Source: Rhypophila decipiens
Lineage: Eukaryota > Ascomycota > Sordariomycetes > Sordariales > Naviculisporaceae
Assembly: GCA_033297075.1 (NCBI GenBank)
Contig: MU858076.1
Location: forward strand, 230,277 to 294,276
Direction of reading: 5' to 3'
Length of the DNA: 64,000 nt
Part shown: one piece after another, positions 56,506-64,000 of the stretch
How positions within the stretch are numbered: position 1 is the first letter of the stretch
Layout: each line of letters starts with the position of its first letter
Made by a program: the position numbers and the translations under genes
Notes under the pieces: generated by a model
Told to the model about the DNA's origin: nothing
What the model saw: only the letters and a program-made list of their open reading frames with translations
Database searches by the model: none

Positions 56506-59500
56506 ATGGACACAACCAACGCCCCCGAAACTGCCTTGGAGCCCCCAACCTACGAAATTGACTCAGCCATCAAGGCCCTCTCGCCGGCCGGATTCGGTAA
56601 AATTACCAGTCCCTTCACCCAAGCAGCCCAGCAGCTCGAGACTACCGCTGACCCAAACCTGTCACTCTCCTCTCCGGATTTCGACCCTCTAAAGGCCCTC
56701 TTATATGGGATCCGGAATGGCCTGCCAGCTATTGTATCCATTCTCCTCTCGCCACCTTATTCCCTTGACCCAAATTCAGTCCTTGCCACCTCATCCCGCC
56801 AGGACTAGGATGATGCGCAAACCAAGCACGAAGACTCGGGCAACGAGAGAAAGTTTAAAGGGAAAACCGCTCTCCACGTAGCAATCCTTCAGGAAGAGTT
56901 AGTCATCGTGGGCATCCTACTCAAAGCAGGTGCCGACCCAATCACCATCCGCGAGCCATCTCTGAATCATACACCATTCAATCTGGCACTATGCAAAGGC
57001 CACAAGGATATCGTGCAATTGATATTGGATGAGATTCTAAAACCCACCACTGAGGCCGGGAAAAAGCGAGACCTGACAGCATCTCATGTCGCACAGCATA
57101 CTATCCGGCATGCAGTCTTGTATGCGGATTCTTCGAGGAATGTCGAGGTGGTGAAGGTGTTTCTGGAACGGGGATTTCCGGTTGATACGAGGACGGATAT
57201 TCGAGGCAGGAGTGCGCTTGTTGTGGCTGCCGAGTTGGGGGCCGTGGATATTGTCAGGGCTTTGGCTGAGTGGATTCCTAAGAGCAAAAAGGCCCAAGAG
57301 GATGATGAAGACGGGTGGGGAGGGGACGAGGAGGACGAAAAGGACGGCGAAGAGGATGCAGGGAACATTGACGCCGTCGAAGGTGGAACCGTCGAGGAGA
57401 GGACTCGGATTGGCATGATGTGGACGAGGGAATGGAAGAAGCTGAGGATGATGATGACGGCAGAGCGGATGTGTACATTCTGACCAACGACGACGAGACG
57501 CCCCTTTCGGTGGCCATGATCAGGAACCAACGTGGTGTGGTACGGGAGCTGGTACGACTGGGTGTGGACCTCGACGTCCCGTGGACCGAAAACACTCGGA
57601 CGGCGTTGAGCTTGGCTGCTGAGCAGGATATCGACGGCATGGTGGACCTCTTGCTTGACCTGGGCGCTGATCCCGATATTCCCGATTCCCAGGGCTGCAC
57701 TGCATTGTACTATGCCATCTCCAGCGGACGGGAAGGCAACGTGAAACAACTGGTATATCGAGACACAGATGCCGGGATTAATGTCGAGACAGCGCACCAG
57801 TGCAGTATCGAAAGGATTCGGAATATGGCTGAAGGGGCCCTGGCAGTATTGTTTAAAAAAGCAGCTGAGGAGGGGCGGCTGGGGGAGATGAAAGGACAGG
57901 ATGCTCGGTACGGTGCTAGTTCTCCTGATTATCTTGAAATTAGGTCCAACAGGAAAGGGCTGCCTACATGGTGCGCGGCGGTTCTTTCTGCAGCAAAGAA
58001 GGGCCATGTCGAGATGCTGCAGTGGCTCTTACTTGCAAAAGACCAGCCATATTGTCGACTATCAGGATGACGCAGGCCATACACCACTGTGGTGGGCAGC
58101 GTGGTATGGCCATGAGGACGCTGTCCAGACACTTCTTGACGCTGGAGCTAACCCTGAGTTGGAGGATGAGACTGGCATGACGCCGATTATGGCTGCAGAC
58201 CAGAAGGGATGGTCAAATATTGTTCCCCTCCTTGGTGGCCCTGGCTTTCCTGGGCACCTTGACCCGAGAGACTTTGGCAAGGACACAACCTCGGACAAAC
58301 AGGAGAACGGCGGGATCAAAAGCCACAAGAAGGCCTGGAGATACAGCGCTCAGGATATTCCTGACATGGTGACGGACTGGCTAGACCTAAAACATGTTCT
58401 CTTCGTGGCTGTAACTCATGGCCATGTGACGACTGCGGCCTTGGTACTCTGTATGGAAATGGACGTGAACTGCAAAAACAGCAGCGGCCAAACTCCACTG
58501 ATGGTTGCAGCCAGAAAAGGGGATGGGCCAATGCTTGAACTCATGGTCGGATTCGGGGAGGCAAGCTTGGAACTGCTCAACAATCAGGGCCAAACTGCAC
58601 TATTCGAGGCTGCTTCTTTTGGCAACGATGAAGCTATCGGAATCTTGCTGGATCACGGGGCCGATCTGACAACGAAAGACCAACTGGGGAGAACACCCTT
58701 GATGGCTGCTGTATTTTATGGACACGAGAAGGCAGCAAATGATCTAATCGAGTCTGGTGCCAGCATCGATTGGGCCGACTACCAAGGTCGCACCGCCCTG
58801 AGTCACGCTACTTCTTCTAGTTCACTTTCCCTGGTCAAAATATTTCTTTTGAAGGGCGCCCAAGTCGACAAACCAGACGAAGACGCCTCTGCTATCTGCA
58901 TCTCCATGTGGGAAAGCGCAAGTGGTTCAGGTTCTGCTCCAGGCAGGCGCCTGCGTCTCCTGCACTGACCGGAATGGCAAAACCGCCCTTTTACTTGCCG
59001 CCGAGTGTGGACACGAGTCCACGGTTAATCTACTTCTCGACTCGGGTTCCGACATGGATCATCAATGCAGCAACGGCCAGACACCATTGATGCTTGCGTG
59101 CAAAGGAAGACACACCATGTTGGTACAGATGCTGCTTGAACGCGGCGCCAGGACCGACATGCGTGACAAAAACGCTAAAACTGCCCTGGCCATCGCTCAA
59201 GACCACCGTTTTGACAACATCATGCACTTGTTTTCACGGGCTGTCTCTTCTTCTCTCCATCACTTGGCACCGGCCTGCTCTCCCTACTATCAATACCGGT
59301 CGCTATCCAGCCCAACTTCAATCCGTCTCCTCGAGCTCCATGCAGCCGAAACCGAGAGCGACATTTTATCTTTTACTCTTTTCGAGGTTGACCTAGACAA
59401 GTGTCCATACTACGAGACCCTCTCGTATGAATGGGGTGAGCCCGCCGGATCAGTCACGGCCCTCTGCAACGGGAAGCCCATGCTGCTTACGCCCAACCTC

Positions 59501-60568
59501 AAACAAGCCATGATTAGAATCCGTTCCTCTTTACCGCGACCCGACCCGTCGTCAAACTTGGCCGCGACCAACCAAGGCAAAATCCTCTGGATCGACGCAG
59601 TCTGCATCAACCAAGCCTCGCTGCCGGAACGATCGCATCAAGTCTCGATGATGAAGCAAATATACTACGAGGCCAAGTCCACAATCTTCTATCTCGGCCC
59701 ATCCAACTCTCTCATTGCTTCTGCCGTCAAGAATATATCGCTTCTGTCGCAACAGTTCGACGTCCTCTCACGGGAAGTGCCCGGATGGTCGCCATTGTGC
59801 CATGACAGCCTCCAAGTCCCTAATACCATCTACCTTGACAAGATCCGCCCGCTGTGGGAAACCATTCTCTCTGACCCAGATTGCGTAGAGAGTCTATATG
59901 ACATCTTTGGACGGAGCTACTTTACCCGTGCCTGGATTGTTCAAGAGATTCTTCTTTCTCGAGATGGGACAGCCGTACTGGCCAACTCAACCAATCTCCA
60001 CAAGACCCTTCCCAAATCTGAGGAAATGTTTATTCCTTGGAAGGACCTACTCCACGCATTTTGGGCCCTCGAATTTGGCGCCCGAAACCGTCTTATTGAG
60101 CAATTCCCAATCTCGGACCCAAAGTTTCGAGAGATTCTCATGATCACCCGCCGCTTTCGCTGGCTGAAAAATCTCATCGCCTCCTGGTCGGTGTCCACGG
60201 GTCAGCGCTTGGTCAAGTACCCTGTCCTGATGGGACTTGAAAGCCTAGGCCCCTACAAAGCCACGGATCGGCGGGACAAGGTATACGCCTCTCCGGGATT
60301 CATGCACCGACTCTTACCAGTAGAGGCCGAACCAAAACCAGAATTCGATACAACCTTGCCGCCACAGGAAAAAGGAGGAGAGTTCAAAGCAGACTACTCA
60401 CTGACCGTGCAACAAGTATACACTAACGTGGTCCGATATACCCTCCCCTCCGATGACACCAGACCCAGCCGAACAAAGGGTCGTCTGGACAACATGGAAA
60501 AATACATGCGTCCATATGATAAACAACGCCTTCCCGGCTTACCATCCTGGGTGCCCGACTGGAGCTGA
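56506..60568 (+). pseudogene. Ankyrin-repeat plus HET-domain gene, disrupted
   Basis: A long coding stretch can be followed in pieces: 56506-57400 (with an in-frame TAG at 56806), about 57400-58040, about 58040-58900 and about 58900-60568. Each piece continues the previous one in another frame. No intron explains the shifts at about 57400, 58040 and 58900. The first two thirds encode at least ten ankyrin-like repeats (GKTALHVAI, GHTPLWWAAWYGHEDAVQTL, GQTPLMVAARKG, GRTPLMAAVFYGHEKAANDL). The last third is a HET domain with all blocks: ETLSYEWGEPA, ILWIDAVCINQ, FTRAWIVQEILL and PSWVPDWS. The frame then meets TGA at 60566, where CGA (Arg) would continue a plausible tail. This is a decayed allorecognition-type gene; the order ankyrin-then-HET is noteworthy. 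A DIRS-like remnant begins about 300 bp beyond. Confidence 0.82.
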
Positions 60569-60870
60569 CCCATCTGGACGATCAAGCCATCTACAGCATA
60601 CAGCGTCGGACACCTCCTCGATGGGGACGTTGAGATTACATCACAAGTATGAGTTTCTGGGAAACTCACCTCCATTTCTGGAGGTCGCGACTCCAAATCT
60701 AGGCGCCTGTGTCGCCGATTTTGGAGTCAAATTTCCCGCCAAGACCTTGTTCCACTAGATACACTCCCATACTGAATTTAATCCAACCCCTACAACCCAA
60801 CACTTGCAGAAAATAAAAATTAACTGAATAGGCGGCAATGCAAGCCACGGCCCAAATGACCCGGGCCAAA
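60569..60870. other. Junction between HET pseudogene and retroelement remnant
   Basis: The first about 80 bp still read as HET-like tail on the plus strand (PIWTIKPSTAYSVGHLLDGD); the rest is uncharacterised and may contain the 3' end of the element. Confidence 0.4.
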
Positions 60871-62520
60871 CTAGGCTGGTGGAGGGGACGGTGGACGCGT
60901 CGCCAGGGACAGCATAGGCGGCGAGCCCGTCTGGAACTGGTGGTTCAGCCTGTATAAGACTGACGGGTTTGTCGTGAAGTAGACTCTGAATGCCTCCGAA
61001 GACCATCTTCCCAGCATTTGTATTCTGTCATCGAGGATCCCACTGTCATGCGCATGCTGTGCAGCGCCTTTCCGAAAGCTGTGGCCAGAGTACCCTTCCT
61101 TATGAACGCCCAAGGCTCGCATCTTGGTGGATAGAGCAGATAGAAAGTTCTCGCGGGTAAATGGTTTGTCGTAGAAAGAAAACACAGGGGCTAAGGACTC
61201 CTTCGGGTCAAGGTCAAGGAGCTTCCGCAATGCTGTGACAGGGCACGCTCCATCATTTGTTCGAGCGAGAATGGTTTGTACGCCCTCGTGACAGCGGTCT
61301 GTTTTGCTTCGCTTGAGTGTCAATTGTGCGTGGTCAAACGAAGGGGAGAATCTGACGTCGGATCGTGTCAGCTTTGTTGCGGCGAAGAAGGTTTTTCCTA
61401 TGTCAACTTTTTGCATGTGAATTCCCCAACACGCAGAAATCCGGCAAAAGCTACCCGGCAGGCCGTGGCGAAGTTCAAGTCGTTCCTGTGCGTCTTGGGC
61501 AAGGGCGAGAGAAGCAGCATTGCCAATTTGTAGCTGGTGACAATGGGTCTGCCAGCTGTCCGAGGTGGACTGGGATGAGAAGAAGAAGATGCCCTGGCCT
61601 GAAGAAGAAGCGTCTGTGTATAGATGCGTGATATGGCGGCGGCAGGGGTCTATGAGGAGAACGCCGTTGAAGAGTGACAAGGAGTCTCTCCACCATTCCA
61701 GATCTTCGCGCACCTCATGTGAGATGCGTCGCCGCGCGCCTCTCCCGTGTGGGAAGGTGGCATGGAAGGTGCAGAGGGACTGCAGCCTTGTTCTTCCTAG
61801 TTGGACGACTCTCGAGCAGAAGGCGAGCAGGCCTGTGAGGCGCTCTGTTTGCTTTAGGGTAAGACTCGGTGAGCGAAGAGCAGCTGCGGCCTCCGAGGTG
61901 GCGCGTCACAGCTTCTCTGCTGGCAGGCGAGCTTCCATTGCTATGGTGTCGATTTGAATACTTAGGACTGTAACGCGTGTGCCCTGTTCGTCCTTCTTTG
62001 AGTTACGAGGGACTCGTAGGTAGTCAGTAACCGCGATGTAGACCTCGTCGAAGAGGCGGACTTGGTCAGGTGGTGCAGCAGTCCTTGTGACGGCGATGAA
62101 ATCGCCTAAGTAGTGGTTGATGTGGGACCTTGGGAACAGACACTGAAGAACCCAGTGAAGGGCTTCTGCAAACAGGTTGAAGAGGAATGGGGCCGTTGCT
62201 AAGCCAAAAGGCAGGCAGCATTCTACGTATGTAGTGCCGTGCCATCGGAAGGCTAGAAGGTGTTGGTTATCCTCGGCGACCGGGACTATTCGGAAGGCAT
62301 CATTGATATCTCGTTTGATAATGGAGCAGCCTGGGCCGGCTCTTACAACTTGGCTGTAGATATCATCGATGCTCATATATTCGATAGTCGACCAGCTATC
62401 TGGAATACCCTGGTTGATACCCCGTCGAGGTGGCCAGGATAAGTCGTGGATGCGGCGCCATCCTCCATCGTGCTTGTAAGGAAAACCACCACTCTCACCG
62501 CCACCTACCAGCCCCACCAA
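60871..62520 (-). mobile_element. DIRS-like retroelement remnant (reverse transcriptase, RNase H, tyrosine recombinase)
   Basis: One minus-strand frame spans this interval and is interrupted by a single TGA about 61909-61911 (a CGA-to-TGA change would explain it). Part 1 (62520-61906) is a reverse transcriptase with palm blocks GWRRIHDLSWPP, CSIIKRDINDAFR and CCLPFGLATAPFLFN. The catalytic block reads HYLGDF where YLDDF is expected, so one catalytic Asp is lost. Part 2 (61905-60871) has an RNase H start (YTDASSSGQG) and, after an apparent internal deletion, a tyrosine recombinase: LTRSDVRF, GYSGHSFRKGAA with the His-x-x-Arg pair, LGRWSS and the putative nucleophile Tyr in FRVYF. RT plus tyrosine recombinase is diagnostic of DIRS-type elements rather than LTR or LINE elements. 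No terminal repeats were identified, and the copy is inactive. Confidence 0.8.
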
Positions 62521-62592
62521 GTCCTACCAGTCCTACCAGTCCTACCAGTCCTACCAGTCCTACCAGTCCTACCAGTCCTACCAGTCCTACCA
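62521..62592. repeat. 9-bp minisatellite, eight perfect copies
   Basis: Eight exact copies of GTCCTACCA, flanked by partial units, directly at the 5' side of the retroelement RT frame. No recognisable protein comes from it in the RT frame, which meets stops there. Confidence 0.95.
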
Positions 62593-63371
62593 AGTCCTAC
62601 CTGCTAGGACTCTCAGACGCTGTATATAGACCCTGGCCTTCGCCCACCACTTTAGCTCAGGCCAGGTTGAAGTCTAAGATCAATGCTAGTTCTTGCTCGT
62701 GTCTATCGTTGACGCTTGTTGCCCTCATTGTGACCACCTTGATCAGGCGTACCTGCTATCACCTTATAGACTGGCTGAAATTTAGGTCATAACAGACGGG
62801 CATTAGTGAAGTTACGTGGAGGTCAGTCACCACATTGCGGATCAGCAAGTAAAATAAGGGTGGGACGGGGTGGATGGGGTGGATGGTGCTTGATAATATT
62901 GGATGGGGGACCTGAGGGTCGGAATATGCGACCTTTCGGGGGCTAAAGAATCTAAGCTGTATGAGGGAGACTGTACCACCTTATGCAGCAACAGGTGGAA
63001 CGTATTGATTGGTGGTTCTCCTGAATCGCCTTATGCGGTCTGCGTTTTCCGACGTGTCGCCAGGGTTGAGCGCGATAAACGGAGGTGCCGTGCTATTTGA
63101 AATGATTTGCTGTCAGATGCCCTACCACCCTCGACTGAGCGCCAACTGTGACCTGAACCTGCCACCCTACTTCCCAAGGGAACCTTGCAAATATGATATC
63201 TTTACCCCGCTTCCTAGTGAGTAGTTTTAGAACCTGAGGTAGAAATACCACAATCTTCAGACAGTAGAGACAACCTTTATTTCAGTCTTTGTATATACAC
63301 TTTACAAGACATCAGCAATAAGTTAACCCCCAAAACCGACAATCGACAGTCTAATCGTAGGGCAACACGGC
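62593..63371. other. Intergenic
   Basis: Between the retroelement remnant and the NB-ARC gene. Contains short direct repeats (GGGGTGGATGGGGTGGATGG near 62866). No supported gene. Confidence 0.4.
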
Positions 63372-64000
63372 ATGAACCCCTTGCCGTCATGTGACTTGGA
63401 TATGGAGGGGCAGCCCGGCACAACCAACCAGTCCGGAGACGGGAACCAGATGTTCGCCAACTTTGGGGGGTCGCAGAAGAATATTGAGGGCGGCAACTAC
63501 GAGTCTGGCGGTGGCACTATGCACTTTGGTATGATCCTATCCAAAGAGGCGACCCAAGTGAAGTGTATTGGTGCTTTTTGGGTCTTGTTAGGCGGAACCC
63601 TGACCTTGAGAGTTAATAGTTACGAATATCAACCACGGTCCTGCAGAATCAGCACCCAGCTCCAAAGTCAGTCGTGTAATCCCCTTCCCACGCAATGAGG
63701 ATATCGTCAATCGCGCACATATCTTCGCACGGCTCGACACCCTCTTGCCGCCAAAGTCCGAGTACCAGAGCGCGGCACTATGGGGCCTTGGCGGTTCCGG
63801 GTAAGCTGTTGATGCTTTGACGATGGGATATGCAGGACTAATGATTAAAGAAAAACCCAAGTAGCACTCGAGTACGCTTACCGCCGATGCCGCGATGACC
63901 CCGCATGCTCTGTTTTCTGGGTGCACGCCGACAACGAGACAACATTCGCCCACGACTATAAGACGATGGCACGAAAACTGGGACTTGGCAAGCTCGATGG
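63372..64000 (+). CDS. 5' end of an NB-ARC NLR-like protein with an N-terminal Gly/Asn-rich amyloid-like motif (partial)
   Basis: Three exons so far: 63372-63528, 63620-63800 and 63851 to the window edge; both introns are GT-AG and preserve frame (GTATGA...TAG, GTAAGC...AAAG). Residues about 17-52 are rich in Gly, Asn, Gln and Ser with spaced GNQ/GSQ/GGN elements (NQSGDGNQMFANFGGSQ, EGGNYESGGGTMHF). This resembles the short amyloid-forming signalling motifs placed before fungal NLR NTPase domains. It is followed by a linker, RVIPFPRNEDIVNR and a nucleotide-binding start WGLGGSGKTQVALEYAY (P-loop GxGGxGKT, spanning the second intron), then SVFWVHADNETTF. This is the NB-ARC layout of fungal NLRs, probably ending in TPR or other repeats beyond the window. 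Amyloid function is inference from composition. Confidence 0.78.

Noticed and set aside
62521..62592. CRISPR-like array
   Set aside because: Units are contiguous 9-mers with no spacers; a minisatellite in a eukaryotic genome.
62430..62792. Ser-Pro-Thr repeat protein on the plus strand
   Set aside because: The frame is created by the 9-bp minisatellite; no signal or domain around it.
1..64000. Dispersed 5S rRNA gene
   Set aside because: Looked for the fungal 5S start and C-box-like region by eye; none found.

Overview
The window looks like a gene-sparse, accessory stretch of a filamentous ascomycete (Pezizomycotina) genome, probably a Sordariomycete. The reasons are short spliceosomal introns (about 50-90 nt, GTRNGT donors, CTAAC/CTGAC branch sites, YAG acceptors), intron-poor nuclear genes on both strands, a Zn2Cys6 regulator, a fungal class I sesquiterpene cyclase, a laccase, several small secreted cysteine-containing proteins and several HET/STAND (NLR-like) proteins. 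Species cannot be named from sequence alone. Gene models were built by hand from open frames and splice signals.

Left part (1-16.7 kb): a partial membrane-anchored glycosyltransferase-like protein (-), a GNAT acetyltransferase (-), a small secreted protein (-), a multi-exon membrane protein (-), a Zn2Cys6 regulator (+) convergent with an alpha/beta hydrolase (-), a MITE-like element in the hydrolase upstream region, a processive family-2 glycosyltransferase (+), an SDR reductase (+) and a Thr/Ser-rich secreted protein with a CBM-like C-terminus (-).

Middle part (16.7-33 kb): a sesquiterpene cyclase (+) whose second exon lacks a proper AG acceptor, a five-exon laccase (+), a nucleotidyltransferase (+), a Myb/SANT protein (-), a small unknown ORF (-), a small secreted protein (-), tRNA-Val(AAC) (-) and a secreted DJ-1/PfpI protein (-).

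Right part (33-64 kb): a HET-domain protein (-), two small secreted proteins (-), a long ORF broken by two in-frame TAG codons (+), about 1 kb of AT-rich presumably decayed DNA, a secreted LAS-type peptidase (+), tRNA-Gly(GCC) (+) with a mutated inverted repeat directly behind it, a membrane protein (-) and a HExxH metallopeptidase (-). From about 50 kb to the right edge comes an NLR-like island: a Goodbye-NACHT-TPR-zinc-finger STAND protein (-), an ankyrin-HET pseudogene (+) with frameshifts and a stop, a DIRS-like retroelement remnant (RT, RNase H, tyrosine recombinase; -) and the first exons of an NB-ARC protein (+) carrying an N-terminal Gly/Asn-rich amyloid-like motif.

There is no single operon-like pathway. 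The coherent themes are non-self recognition genes with mobile-element debris (33-36 kb and 50-64 kb) and scattered secreted proteins. Several coding sequences are broken by TAG or TGA codons that single C-to-T changes of CAG/CGA would produce, which fits RIP-like decay.
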